From Actinomadura rifamycini DSM 43936 (GTDB taxonomy: Bacteria > Actinomycetota > Actinomycetes > Streptosporangiales > Streptosporangiaceae), in the NCBI RefSeq assembly GCF_000425065.1, contig NZ_AULB01000003.1:248001-312000 (forward strand): 64,000 bases of DNA. The letters are read 5' to 3'. Positions 42,121 through 51,104 of the stretch are shown in pieces. The notes under the pieces are model-generated. The model had not been told where the DNA came from. It was given only the letters and a program-made list of their open reading frames with translations, and did no database searches. Both the position numbers and the translations under genes were made by a program. Within the stretch, counting starts at the first letter, position 1; each line of letters opens with the position of its first letter.

Positions 42121-44301
42121 ATGACGGCGGCCGAGACTCCCCGAACGGACGGCGGTCTCGCGGCGCCGGCCCGGTTCTGCTTTCGGCGCCGCCGCCTGGT
42201 TCTTCTCGTCTGGGTCGCCGGCGTCATCGCCGTGGCGTTCGCCGGCTTCGGCTACGGCGCCGCCCCCGACAACGATTTCTCCGGGGGAGACTCGCAGTCG
42301 GCCAAGGCGCAGAAGCTGATCGAGAAGCATTTCCCGGAGCGGCAAGGGGACACGCTGACCCTCGCGATCAAGGCCGAGAAGGGGATCGACGATCCCGCCG
42401 CCCGGCAGAAGATCGACGGGATCATCGCGCATCTCGCCGCCTCGCCCGTCACCGGACCCGTGGTCTCCCCGTACCGGGACGAGGACCTGGTGACCGAGGA
42501 CCGCCGCATCGCCCGCACGACCATCCCGCTGAGCGACCAGGACGTAGAAAAGTCCCAGGTCAAACCCTTGGTCGACGTCGTCAAGGACGCCTCCGGCAAC
42601 GGCGTCACGATGGGGCTGGGCGGTTACATGGCCGAGAAGGCCGAGACACCGCCGCAGGGTTCGGCCGAAAGCGTCGGCATCGCGGCCGCAGCGGTGATCC
42701 TGTTCATCGCCTTCGGGTCACTGGTGGCGATGGGCCTGCCGATCGTGACCGCGCTCATGGCGATCGCGGCCGGTCTCGCGCTGACGAAGCTGCTGGGGCA
42801 CGCGGTCCCCGCACCGGACTTCACCGCGATCTTCGGTGCGATGATCGGCCTCGGCGTCGGCATCGACTACGCCCTGTTCATCGTGACCCGCTACAAGGAC
42901 GCCCTCCGGGACGGCGACGGACCCGAGGGCGCCGCGGTGAAGGCCATCGCCACCGCCGGCCGCGCGGTGCTGTTCGCCGGCACGACCGTCGTCATCGCGT
43001 TGCTGGGCCTGCTCGTCATGGGACAGCGCCTGATGACCGGGGTGGCCGTCGCCACGTCGATCACCGTGCTGATCACCATGATCGCCGCGGTGACGCTGCT
43101 CCCCGCCTTCCTCGGCTTCACCGGACACAAGATCAACTCCCTGCGCCTCCCCCGTCGCCCGTCCCGCCGGGACAAGGACGCCGGCGCACCGTCCCGGAAG
43201 CGGCGCACGCTCGCCGAGCGCTGGGCCGGCGTGGTGCAGCGCAGGCCGCTGACCGCCGCCCTCCTCGCCGGCGCGAGCCTGCTGGTGCTGGCCGCACCCA
43301 CGCTGTCGATGCGGTTGAGCCAGCCCGACGCCAGCGTCCAGCCCCGCGACAGGAGCAGCTACATCTCGCACGAGATCCTCTCCGAAGGCTTCGGCCCCGG
43401 CTACGGCGCACCCCTGGTCTTCGTCACCGAAACGGACGCCGAGGACGCCGACCTGCGTCCCGTCGTCGACGCGGTCGGCAAGACCGGCGGCATCGCGCAC
43501 ACCACACCGCCCCGGGCCGGCGAGGACGGGCGGGCCGCCACCTTCATGGCCTTCCCCACGACCGGATACCAGGACGAGGCCACCACCGACCTGGTGCACG
43601 AACTGCGCAACGAGGTGCTGCCCCGGACACCCGGCGGCGACCAGGTCCTCGTCGGCGGACCGAACGCCGCCACCATCGACGCCGCCGACGAGGCCGGCTC
43701 ACGCCTGCCCCTGATGATCGCGGTCGTCATCGCGATGTCCATGGTGCTGCTCACCGCACTGGTCCGGTCGGTCACGATCGCGCTGCAGGCCGCGGTGATG
43801 AACCTGCTGTCGATCGGTGCCGCCTACGGCGTGGTGGTCGCGGTCGTGCAGTGGGGATGGCTCGGCCCCGCCCTCGGTTTCCCCGCCGCCATGCCGGTCA
43901 CAACCTGGGTGCCGATGATGATGTTCCCGGTCCTGTTCGGGCTGTCGATGGACTACCAGGTCTTCCTGATCTCGCGGGTGCGGGAGGAGTACGAGCGGAC
44001 GGGCGACACCCGTGAGGCCGTCGCCCGGGGACTGGCGCGGACCGCCAAGGTCATCACGGCCGCGGCCGCCATCATGATCGCCGTCTTCACCACCTCCCTG
44101 CTCGGCCCCGACCTCGCGGTCAAGCAAGGAGGCTTGGGCATGGCCGTCGCCGTGCTCATCGACGCCACCATCGTCCGGCTCGTCCTCGTCCCCGCCGTGA
44201 TGGAACTGTTCGGCAAGGGCAACTGGTGGATGCCCGGGCGCGGCGCCGCGCGAAGGAGTCCGGCCTCCTCGACCGAGATCGGGCGAGGGATCCGCGTCTG
44301 A
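42121..44301 (+). CDS. MMPL-family RND transporter
   Basis: This 726-residue protein has two MMPL domains with about 11-12 helices. The membrane core motif GLGVGIDYALFIVTRYKD lies near residue 245 and its second copy GLSMDYQVFLISRVREEY near 620; Asp and Tyr in each are the proton-relay residues. ATG 42121 has GGAG 8 nt upstream. MMPL proteins export lipids or drugs. Its gene is divergent from the two-component system, with 239 bp between them, so induced export is likely. Confidence 0.9.
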   Translation: MTAAETPRTDGGLAAPARFCFRRRRLVLLVWVAGVIAVAFAGFGYGAAPDNDFSGGDSQSAKAQKLIEKHFPERQGDTLTLAIKAEKGIDDPAARQKIDGIIAHLAASPVTGPVVSPYRDEDLVTEDRRIARTTIPLSDQDVEKSQVKPLVDVVKDASGNGVTMGLGGYMAEKAETPPQGSAESVGIAAAAVILFIAFGSLVAMGLPIVTALMAIAAGLALTKLLGHAVPAPDFTAIFGAMIGLGVGIDYALFIVTRYKDALRDGDGPEGAAVKAIATAGRAVLFAGTTVVIALLGLLVMGQRLMTGVAVATSITVLITMIAAVTLLPAFLGFTGHKINSLRLPRRPSRRDKDAGAPSRKRRTLAERWAGVVQRRPLTAALLAGASLLVLAAPTLSMRLSQPDASVQPRDRSSYISHEILSEGFGPGYGAPLVFVTETDAEDADLRPVVDAVGKTGGIAHTTPPRAGEDGRAATFMAFPTTGYQDEATTDLVHELRNEVLPRTPGGDQVLVGGPNAATIDAADEAGSRLPLMIAVVIAMSMVLLTALVRSVTIALQAAVMNLLSIGAAYGVVVAVVQWGWLGPALGFPAAMPVTTWVPMMMFPVLFGLSMDYQVFLISRVREEYERTGDTREAVARGLARTAKVITAAAAIMIAVFTTSLLGPDLAVKQGGLGMAVAVLIDATIVRLVLVPAVMELFGKGNWWMPGRGAARRSPASSTEIGRGIRV

Positions 44302-44312
44302 GCCCGCCCTCA

Positions 44313-44506
44313 GCCGCCGGCGTCCGCCTGCGGTGCCCTACGCTGATCTTGTGGTCGCTGCGCGACGACCTCGAGGAGCTGTACGGTGACCCGCTCGGCA
44401 TCTGGCGCGCGTGGGCCGACGACGTCCGCGGGCACGGCATCGACTCCGGGTGGCCGAAGACGCTCCCGGCGCCGCCGCCCTCGACGGCTTCTTCGCGGCC
44501 CGCTGA
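44313..44506 (+). pseudogene. Remnant of an alpha/beta-hydrolase (haloacetate dehalogenase-like) gene
   Basis: In the frame of 44322 the sequence reads VRLRCPTLILWSLRDDLEEL then YGDPLGIWRAWADDVRGHGI, the C-terminal part of fluoroacetate dehalogenase-like hydrolases. After DSG the frame breaks. The expected end, RVAEDAPGAAALDGFFAAR, continues in another frame to a TGA at 44504-44506. The N-terminal two-thirds, with the nucleophile, is absent. So this is a truncated and frameshifted fragment lodged between the MMPL and epoxide hydrolase genes. Confidence 0.65.
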
Positions 44507-44535
44507 CCGCGTTCCCCCGATGACCAGGAGGTCGC

Positions 44536-45708
44536 ATGCCCCGTCCGACCGGCGATGTGAGAGCGTTCGAGACCCGCGCGAGCGACGCCGACCTCGACGA
44601 TCTGCGCGCGCGGCTGGCCGCGGCGCGGCTGCCGGAGGCCGAGACGGTCCATCGCGCCGCGCCCGGCCCCCGCCGATGGGACCAGGGCGTCCCCCTGGCC
44701 GACCTCGTCGACGTCGTCGACTACTGGCGCACCGGGTACGACTGGCGGTCGTTCGAAGAACGCCTCGGCCGCGTCGGCCAGTTCCGCACGACCATCGATG
44801 GTCTGGGGATCCACTTCCTGCACCGCCGGTCCGCCCGCCCCGACGCCGTACCGCTGATCCTGACGCACGGCTGGCCGGACAGCATCGTCCGGTTCATCGA
44901 TGTGGTGGACGAGCTGGCGGCCCCGAAGGACGCGGACACGCCGGCGTTCCACGTCGTGGTCCCGTCGCTGCCGGGGTTCGGGTACAGCGACAAGCCGGCC
45001 TCCACCGGTTGGGGGACCGAGAAGATCGCGGCCGCCTGGGTGGAGCTGATGGAAAGGCTCGGCTACGGCAGGTTCGCGGCCCACGGCGGCGACTGGGGAG
45101 GCAACATCACCACGGTCCTCGGCGGCCGGTTCCCCGCGCACGTCATCGGCATCCACACGACGTTCGCGGAGGCGCCGCCCGGGTTGCCGACGGACGGGCT
45201 GACGGCGGACGAGCGCGCGTGGATCGACGAGACCCGCGATTTCTGGAGCCACCGCGCGGGATACGCGAAGCAGCAGGCGGCCCGACCGCAGACCATCGGC
45301 TACTCGCTCGTCGACTCGCCGGTCGGGCTGCTCGCCTGGATCCTCGACAAGTTCGCCGAGTGGTCGGACACCGAGGACAGCCCGTTCGAGACGATCTCCA
45401 AGGACCGCGTTCTCGACGACGTCACCCTCTACTGGCTGACGCGGACCGGCGCATCGGCGGCCCGCATCTACTACGAGAGCCACAACTCGCTCGATCCCGA
45501 ACTCCGCGTGGACGTCCCGTCGGCGCTCACCATGTACCCCCGCGACGTCGAGAAGTGCCCGCGCCCCTGGGCACAGGAGCGGTACCGGCGGATCGTCCGA
45601 TGGAACCGCCCCGGGAAGGGCGGGCATTTCCCGTCGCTGGAGGTCCCCGAGTATTTCGTCGAAGACCTGCAGGAGGGGCTCGCGGCGGTGCTCGCCGCCG
45701 ATCGGTGA
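44536..45708 (+). CDS. Epoxide hydrolase (EHN-type)
   Basis: This 390-residue alpha/beta hydrolase has the N-terminal EHN domain (residues 1-110), then LILTHGWPDSIVRFIDVV with the oxyanion HGWP, the nucleophile Asp in AAHGGDWGGNITT near 180, Tyr partners, and the final His in KGGHFPSLEVPEYF near 365. It opens epoxides to diols. The ATG has AGGAGG 7 nt upstream. Its stop abuts the stop of the convergent gene with no bases between them. Confidence 0.9.
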   Translation: MPRPTGDVRAFETRASDADLDDLRARLAAARLPEAETVHRAAPGPRRWDQGVPLADLVDVVDYWRTGYDWRSFEERLGRVGQFRTTIDGLGIHFLHRRSARPDAVPLILTHGWPDSIVRFIDVVDELAAPKDADTPAFHVVVPSLPGFGYSDKPASTGWGTEKIAAAWVELMERLGYGRFAAHGGDWGGNITTVLGGRFPAHVIGIHTTFAEAPPGLPTDGLTADERAWIDETRDFWSHRAGYAKQQAARPQTIGYSLVDSPVGLLAWILDKFAEWSDTEDSPFETISKDRVLDDVTLYWLTRTGASAARIYYESHNSLDPELRVDVPSALTMYPRDVEKCPRPWAQERYRRIVRWNRPGKGGHFPSLEVPEYFVEDLQEGLAAVLAADR

Positions 45709-46905
45709 CTACATGAAGTTGCGGGTGTGGAGGGCGGACAGCTCCGCCGCCTCGTCCGGCGGGAAGCCGAGGCGTTCCAGCCGGTGCCGCCGCCCCTCGT
45801 CCATCTCCTCCCGGAGCCGCCGCACCGCGCGGTGACCGGACGCGACCGCGGCGGGCGTCCACTCCCCCGCCGCGAGGACGACGAGCGCGTCGAACACGTC
45901 CGCGTTCAGCCCGGCCGTGTCGCGCAGCGCGTCGTGGCGCCGCTCGACGGCGCCGCGCAGCCGGCCGCGCAGCCCCGGGTCGAGCCTCGCGCGGTGCTCC
46001 AGGTGGGCGACGCCGAACGCGACGTGCCGCGCCTCGTCCTGCCGGGCCAGCCGGACGGCCGCGCGGGTGACGGGGTCGGGCGCGTGCCGGTCGAGGAACG
46101 ACAGCAGGTTGAGGAACGCGCCCTCGCCGAGGACCGACAGCAGGAACGAGGCGAGCGAGAAGTCCGGTTCCGCGAGCAGCGTCGCGAGCGACGCGCGGCC
46201 GCCCGCCGAGGACGTGCCCATCTCCCCGCCGCGCAGCAGCGCCCGCCGGGTGAACACCTCCACGTGCCGCGCCTCGTCGGCCGCCTGGACGGCCAGCAGC
46301 TGCAGGACCTCCCGGAAGTGCGGGTGGACGCGGGCGAGCAGCCGCGCCGGGACGACCAGCGCCGCCTGCTCGTTCTCGACCAGGTACGTCATCACCTGGA
46401 CGACCGCCCGCTCGACCTCGGCCGGGACGTCGAACTCGGCGTCCCACGGGACGGCCGCCGCGGGGTCCCACTGGGCGGACGCGGCGTGCGCGTAGAGGCG
46501 GGGGGCGACGTCGGCCCACACGACGTCGCGGTCGGCCAGGTCGCTGCCGAGCGGGGGGCCGCCCGGTTCGACGAGCGCCCCGCGCGCCGCGAGCCCCCAG
46601 CGGGGGTCGGGGCGCCGCGCGACGCCGCCGGGCGCCGGTGCGCCCGCCCGCTCGGCGCCCGCCCACCGGTCGAGGTCCGCCCGGCCCCGGACGATCCGGC
46701 CCCGGACGGGGGTGGCGGCCGGGTCCTCCGGCGGGGCGAAGCGGTGGCCTTCGGCGCGGCACCAGGCGGCCAGGTGGACGGTCAGGGCCGGGTCGGTGCC
46801 CGCGACGGCCAGTTCCTCCCCGGGCGCGAGACCGGACAGGGCGCGCCGGACGAGCAGGTGCGCGCCGCGCTCGAAGCCGAGTCCGCCCAGGTCGAGAGCC
46901 CTCAC
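45709..46905 (-). CDS. TusA-like/ferritin-like di-iron fusion protein
   Basis: This 398-residue protein has two parts. Residues 1-70 resemble TusA/SirA sulfur carriers (RALDLGGLGFERGAHLLVRR, then PGEELAVAGTDPALTVHLAAW) but the key Cys-Pro is replaced by Phe-Glu. Residues ~130-398 are a four-helix ferritin-like domain with ligands in NEQAALV, ADEARHVEVF and RQDEARHVAFG, the ExxH pattern of di-iron carboxylates. The GTG at 46905 overlaps the stop of the PhnD-like gene (GTGA). It is the last of three coupled genes. It may be a di-iron oxygenase or oxidase; the substrate is unknown. Confidence 0.78.
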   Translation of the reverse strand: MRALDLGGLGFERGAHLLVRRALSGLAPGEELAVAGTDPALTVHLAAWCRAEGHRFAPPEDPAATPVRGRIVRGRADLDRWAGAERAGAPAPGGVARRPDPRWGLAARGALVEPGGPPLGSDLADRDVVWADVAPRLYAHAASAQWDPAAAVPWDAEFDVPAEVERAVVQVMTYLVENEQAALVVPARLLARVHPHFREVLQLLAVQAADEARHVEVFTRRALLRGGEMGTSSAGGRASLATLLAEPDFSLASFLLSVLGEGAFLNLLSFLDRHAPDPVTRAAVRLARQDEARHVAFGVAHLEHRARLDPGLRGRLRGAVERRHDALRDTAGLNADVFDALVVLAAGEWTPAAVASGHRAVRRLREEMDEGRRHRLERLGFPPDEAAELSALHTRNFM

Positions 46906-47750
46906 GGGGTGTAGCCGCGCGCGGTCACCCGTCCGTCCGCGTCGTAGAAGCCGGTCTCGTCGACGGCCCGCTCCAGCGCCGCGTAGCCGTCGTCGCGGCC
47001 GTCCTGCCATGCCTTGAGCCCTTCGAGGTCGAGCAGCGGGCGGGCGTCCGGGTCGGCGAAGCTCATCGACAGCAGCAGCCCGGCGAACCGCTCCGCGGCC
47101 CGCTCCGGCACCGAGTCGGACACCGTCAAGTTGCAGTGGTCGTAGGGCGGCGTCTGCGCGAGCACCCGGGTGCCTCCGGGCGGCAGGACGCCCTCGGTGC
47201 CGAACAGGAGGTGGTTCGCGTCGACCATGCAGGCGGCGGCGACCTCCCCGGACGCCAGCGCCCGGGCCGCGTCCCGCTCCCCGCCGATGTCGTCGCCGTG
47301 CAGGCCCGCGCCGGTGTCGAACCGGCGGACGTCGACGTCCGCCCCAGGGATCAGGCCGTGCGCCCGCAGGTGCGACAGCGGCAGCAGCGTGGCCTGCGGC
47401 GAGTCGGCGGCGCCGACCGCGACGGTCTCGCCCCGCAGGTCGGCGACGGACGCGAACGGCGAGCCCTCGCGCACGACGACCACCGAGGTGAGGTCGCGGT
47501 CGGTGTCCCGCATGACGAGCGGGCGCACGCGGCGGCCGCGGGCCTCGGCGAGGCGGCGGGCCCGGATCCAGGCGAGCGGCGAGTTCCACGCCGCGTGGAT
47601 CCGGCCGAGGGCCAGGTCCTCGACCTGCCGCTCGTAGTTCGAGTACAGGACGAAGTCGAACGCGAACCCGCGCGCGGCGAGCCACGCCCGGAACCCGGTC
47701 CAGATCGTCACGACCTTCGGGTCGTAGGCGACCGCCCCCATCAGCAGCAT
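46902..47750 (-). CDS. PhnD-like (phosphate/phosphonate-binding type) protein without signal peptide
   Basis: This 282-residue protein has the PhnD/type II binding fold: MGAVAYDPKVVTIWTGFRAW, VLYSNYERQVEDLALGRIH, then TVAVGAADSPQATLLPLSHL and CMVDANHLLF. It has no signal peptide or lipobox, so it should be cytoplasmic, and no transporter subunits are near. It starts at ATG 47750 (GAGGAG 6 nt upstream), overlapping the end of the flavoprotein gene by 10 bp. It is therefore likely a ligand-binding or enzyme-like partner in this operon, not a transport component. Confidence 0.78.
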   Translation of the reverse strand: MLLMGAVAYDPKVVTIWTGFRAWLAARGFAFDFVLYSNYERQVEDLALGRIHAAWNSPLAWIRARRLAEARGRRVRPLVMRDTDRDLTSVVVVREGSPFASVADLRGETVAVGAADSPQATLLPLSHLRAHGLIPGADVDVRRFDTGAGLHGDDIGGERDAARALASGEVAAACMVDANHLLFGTEGVLPPGGTRVLAQTPPYDHCNLTVSDSVPERAAERFAGLLLSMSFADPDARPLLDLEGLKAWQDGRDDGYAALERAVDETGFYDADGRVTARGYTP

Positions 47751-48916
47751 CGGGTCTCCTCTCCGAACAGCGGCAGGCCGAGGCCCGCCCGGGCGACGAA
47801 GTCGTGCAGCGCCTCGGTCGTCGGCGCCATGACGCGGGAGGCGAGCGCGTCCCGGAAGCGGCGCTCGACGGGCGTGCCGCGGACGAACGCCGACCCGCCG
47901 CACAGCCGCAGCACCCCGTCGGCGACCTCCGCGGCCGCCTCCCCCGCGACGGCCTTGACCTGCAGGACCCGCAGCGTCGCGTCCGCGCGTCCGGTGCCGA
48001 GCGCGTCGAGGGTGTCGCGCAGGAACGCGCGGGCCCCGTCGACCCGGATGCGGAGCCGGGCGTAGGCGGCGCGGGCCCCGGGGTCGTCCGCGGGGGTCCG
48101 CCCGAGGTGCTCGTAGCGGGTGCCGGTCATGCGGTCGCGGGCGGCGTCCATCAGCGCCTCCATGACGCCGAGCGAGAACGCCCCGCCGAGCACGAGGAAC
48201 GCCGGGAGCGCCGTGCCGAGCGCGATGTCGAGCCCGGCGCCGTCCGCGCCCAGCATCGCGCCGTGCGGGACCCGGACGCCGTCGGCGGTGACCGGGCTCG
48301 ACGCGTTGCCGCGCAGGCCCAGCCCGTCGAACGGCCCGGCGACGGCCAGACCGGACGCGCCGGACGGCACGTGCCACAGCGTCATCGGGCCCTCCGCGGA
48401 CAGCGGGCGGCTCGACCACACGTACCCGTCGGCCTCCCCGGCGGAGGTGACGAAGCTCTTGCGGGCGTCCAGCCGGACGTCCGGGCCCGCGGGGGACGCG
48501 GTGCCGAGCGGCGCCCAGAAGTGGCTGCGCGACCCGGTCTCGGAGAACGCGAGGGTGGTGAGGTGCTCGCCCGCGGCGATCGCGCGGCGGACGTCGTCCG
48601 GTCCGTGCGCCTCGAGCACCGCGGTCGCCGCGTAGTGCATGAGGACGACCATCGCCGTGGACCCGCACGCCCCGGCGATCCGCTCGACGACCCGGGCGGC
48701 GTCCGCGAGGCCGCGCCCCGCGCCGCCCGCCTCCGGGGCGCTCAGCAGGCCGAGGGCGCCCGCGGCGGCGAGCGCCGCCACGCCCTCGCGGGGGAACGCC
48801 CCGGACTCGTCCACCGCGGCGGCGTTCGGGGCGACCACCTCGGCGACCGCGGCGTCGATGCCGCGGTCGGGCGCCGCGTCGGCGGCGCGGGGTTCGGGCA
48901 TGACGGCAGAGGTCAC
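47741..48916 (-). CDS. Acyl-CoA dehydrogenase-fold flavoprotein, probable monooxygenase or oxidase
   Basis: This 391-residue protein has the ACAD fold: ALAAAGALGLLSAPEAGGAG, LAFSETGSRSHFWAPLGT (flavin loop), and LRLCGGSAFVRGTPVERRFR then DALASRVMAPTTEALHDF. The catalytic Glu of dehydrogenases (usually in xxEGT) is replaced by Ala-Pro-Thr, as in DszC/HsaA-type two-component flavin monooxygenases. It is therefore more likely to use reduced flavin and oxygen. The start is GTG 48916. It is the first of three coupled genes. Confidence 0.8.
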   Translation of the reverse strand: MTSAVMPEPRAADAAPDRGIDAAVAEVVAPNAAAVDESGAFPREGVAALAAAGALGLLSAPEAGGAGRGLADAARVVERIAGACGSTAMVVLMHYAATAVLEAHGPDDVRRAIAAGEHLTTLAFSETGSRSHFWAPLGTASPAGPDVRLDARKSFVTSAGEADGYVWSSRPLSAEGPMTLWHVPSGASGLAVAGPFDGLGLRGNASSPVTADGVRVPHGAMLGADGAGLDIALGTALPAFLVLGGAFSLGVMEALMDAARDRMTGTRYEHLGRTPADDPGARAAYARLRIRVDGARAFLRDTLDALGTGRADATLRVLQVKAVAGEAAAEVADGVLRLCGGSAFVRGTPVERRFRDALASRVMAPTTEALHDFVARAGLGLPLFGEETRCC

Positions 48917-49044
48917 AGGATGCTCCCACGTGTCGGCGGGCCGCGGCGCATGATCATCGGCGGCCGTAGGGTGCTGTTCCTCCGTGCGCGCGGTTCAAAC
49001 GGCTCGCCGCCCGCGGCGTCCGCGGGTCGCCGTAAGCTTGCGGC

Positions 49045-49593
49045 ATGTCCGACGGTCCGCCCCCCTGCGCGTGCTTGCTCTGCCACGACTACGGCGACCG
49101 CGACCGGCTGGACAACTTCCTCCTCCGCACGATGGTCCACATCACCCAGTACGGGTGGAGCGTCGTGCTGCACCACGCGGACGACATCGGCCCCGGCTGG
49201 GCGTACACGATCGGGCTGTGGCACACCCACCGGGTGCCCGAACTGGCCATGTTCGGCGGCGACGTGTACGAGATGGAGGAGTCGCTGGACCTGCTCGGCC
49301 GGCGGTCCGCCGAGGGCCGCCCGCCCGCCGACGGCGAGCGCCGCGACGGCGTCGTCCGGGACGGGCCCGCCGGGATCCGCACCGTCGACCACCGCTGGTA
49401 CGAGCCGCTGCTGCACGGCGCCGTCGCGTTCTACCGGCGGACGCCGCCGCCGTTCCTGCAGGTCCTGTGGCCGAACGCCGACGGCCTGTTCCCCTGGCAG
49501 CCCGGCACCGACCTTCCGTTCCGGCGCTCGCAGCCCTGGCTGTGGCTGTCCCCCGGCCAGCACTCCCCCGGCGTGTGGACCCGACGGCTCTGA
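49045..49593 (+). CDS. DUF4262-family protein
   Basis: This 182-residue protein has the DUF4262 pattern: WSVVLHHADDIGPGWAYTIGL then HRVPELAMFG, and PFLQVLWPNADGLFPWQPG near residue 138. An N-terminal CACLLCHDYGD could bind metal. The family has no established function. The start ATG 49045 has weak support. It lies upstream of the acetyltransferase gene by 31 bp and may be cotranscribed. Confidence 0.85.
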   Translation: MSDGPPPCACLLCHDYGDRDRLDNFLLRTMVHITQYGWSVVLHHADDIGPGWAYTIGLWHTHRVPELAMFGGDVYEMEESLDLLGRRSAEGRPPADGERRDGVVRDGPAGIRTVDHRWYEPLLHGAVAFYRRTPPPFLQVLWPNADGLFPWQPGTDLPFRRSQPWLWLSPGQHSPGVWTRRL

Positions 49594-49624
49594 GCGGGCA
49601 CGGGGCGTGACGTAGGATCGCCGG

Positions 49625-50206
49625 GTGTACGGGCCGATCGCGGAGACCATCCGGACGCAGCGGCTCGTGCTGGAGCCGCCGGCGCCGCACCACGCCGACG
49701 AGATGGCCCCCGTCCTGGACGACCGCCGCCTGCACCGCTACATCGGCGGCGAGCCCCCGACCCGCGACGAGCTCCGCGACCGCTATGCGCGGCTGGCCGC
49801 CGGCCCGGCCCCGTTCCACCAGGAGTACTGGCTGTACTGGATCGTCCGCCGCGTCCGCGACGGCCGCGCCGTCGGCTACGTCCAGGCGACGGTGCGTCCG
49901 GCGCCGGGCCGCTACACCGTCGCGCCGTCCGCGTCGGGCTCGACGGTCACCCCGGCGCCGCCCGCCACGGTCGCGTCGGTCGCGTGGGTGATCGGCATGC
50001 CCTACCAGGGGTTCGGGTTCGCGACCGAGGCCGCCCGCGCCCTGCTCGGCTGGCTCCGCGACCGCGGCGTCGACGAGGTCGTCGCGCTGATCCACCCCGC
50101 GAACCGGCCGTCCGCCGCCGTCGCCGCCCGGCTCGGCCTGCACCCCACCGCCGAGACCGCCGACGACGAAACCGTCTGGCGCCTCCCTGGGACGGGCGAG
50201 GGTTAA
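49625..50206 (+). CDS. GNAT-family N-acetyltransferase
   Basis: This 193-residue GNAT protein of the RimJ/RimL-like class has TIRTQRLVLEPPAPHHADEM at the start and the acetyl-CoA loop YQGFGFATEAARALL near residue 125 (Q/RxxGxG/A form). ANRPSAAVAARLGLHPTAE is the fourth signature. The GTG start at 49625 lacks a strong ribosome site. The substrate is unknown. Confidence 0.88.
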   Translation: MYGPIAETIRTQRLVLEPPAPHHADEMAPVLDDRRLHRYIGGEPPTRDELRDRYARLAAGPAPFHQEYWLYWIVRRVRDGRAVGYVQATVRPAPGRYTVAPSASGSTVTPAPPATVASVAWVIGMPYQGFGFATEAARALLGWLRDRGVDEVVALIHPANRPSAAVAARLGLHPTAETADDETVWRLPGTGEG

Positions 50207-50215
50207 CAAAACACA

Positions 50216-50260
50216 GCATTGCCAATGCAGTTGCATTCGGTGGCGCGCCGAGGCTACGGT
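50216..50260 (+). promoter_or_regulatory. Overlapping palindromes and promoter of the HEPN-methylase operon
   Basis: GCATT-GCC-AATGC (50216-50228) and AATGCA-GT-TGCATT (50224-50237) are perfect, overlapping palindromes. The second covers a -35-like TTGCAT (50231-50236), followed after 18 bp by TACGGT (50255-50260). Stretch 50207-50418 otherwise holds no gene. The operator could be bound by the helix-turn-helix of the downstream methylase. Confidence 0.5.
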
Positions 50261-50418
50261 GAGATCACCAAGGCAGATCGCGGCCGCCGGCCTGCGCGTC
50301 AGGACGGCGGCGGACAAAGCTGTGCCCCGGGCGGCATGCGATGCAGAGGCGGACCCGGGGCTTCCGCCCGCAAGTGTAGCACCATTCCGTTCCATGCTCA
50401 TGAGGCGAAAGGGCAGCC

Positions 50419-51093
50419 GTGAACAGCCGACCCCCGATCTGGCTCCACCGAGCGCTCTCCCCGGCCCGTTTTGCCCCCTACCTCAGCGCCGTGAACGGTG
50501 ACGTGGACGCCGCCATGCGGCTCTACTGGTGGAACGTGGAGGTTTCGTCCGCTTTCTACGGCCCTCTTCACTGCCTGGAGATCGTGCTTCGCAACGCTCT
50601 GCACGAACGGCTCCGCGAGCGGTACGACCGCGACGCATGGTGGACCGCCGCACCGCTCGGAGCCGAAAGCCTCCGGAAGGTGGACCGAGCGAAGGAGAAG
50701 GCGCGTCGCAAACTGACCAGGGAGGGCTCCCGTACGCTGGTGCCCGACGACGTGGTGGCCGAACTGACCTTCGGCTTCTGGGTCGAACTGTTCAGCCGCC
50801 GAAACGACCGGAACTTCTGGGTGCCGACGCTGCACCGCGCCTTCACCGGTTACTCCGGCCGGCGCAACGTGCTCCACAGGGAGTTCCTTTCGATGGTCCT
50901 CTTCCGCAACCGGATCATGCACTACGAGCCGATCCACCACCGTGAACTCGATGAGGACCATCTGACGGTCTACCGACTCATGGGATACATCGAGCAGGAT
51001 CTCGCCAAGAACGTGCAGCGGCTCGACCGCGTGCCCGCCGTGCTCGCCCGCAGGGGCGACGTCTGCGGCGGCGACGGCCGGTCGAGCTTCTGA
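50419..51093 (+). CDS. Abi-family HEPN-domain protein, probable ribonuclease toxin
   Basis: This 224-residue protein fits the Abi-like family: MRLYWWNVEVSSAFYGPLH then CLEIVLRNALHERL near 35-70, WW near 78, and LSMVLFRNRIMHYEPIHHRE near 160, whose RNRIMH is the RN-x3-H catalytic motif of HEPN RNases. A GTG start at 50419 is used. It lies 11 bp before a DNA methylase gene with which it surely shares a transcript. Abi-type HEPN proteins cut RNA on phage infection. The codon choice, with more T-ending codons, is less extreme than in neighbours, which suggests transfer. Confidence 0.82.
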   Translation: MNSRPPIWLHRALSPARFAPYLSAVNGDVDAAMRLYWWNVEVSSAFYGPLHCLEIVLRNALHERLRERYDRDAWWTAAPLGAESLRKVDRAKEKARRKLTREGSRTLVPDDVVAELTFGFWVELFSRRNDRNFWVPTLHRAFTGYSGRRNVLHREFLSMVLFRNRIMHYEPIHHRELDEDHLTVYRLMGYIEQDLAKNVQRLDRVPAVLARRGDVCGGDGRSSF

Positions 51094-51104
51094 CGGAGTC
51101 GAGC

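Noticed and set aside
46906..47685. N-terminal extension of the TusA/ferritin-like frame
   Set aside because: It overlaps the PhnD-like gene and has shadow composition. The GTG at 46905 is the coupled start.
47751..48929. N-terminal extension of the PhnD-like frame
   Set aside because: It lies over the flavoprotein gene and has no recognisable fold. ATG 47750 has a strong ribosome site.
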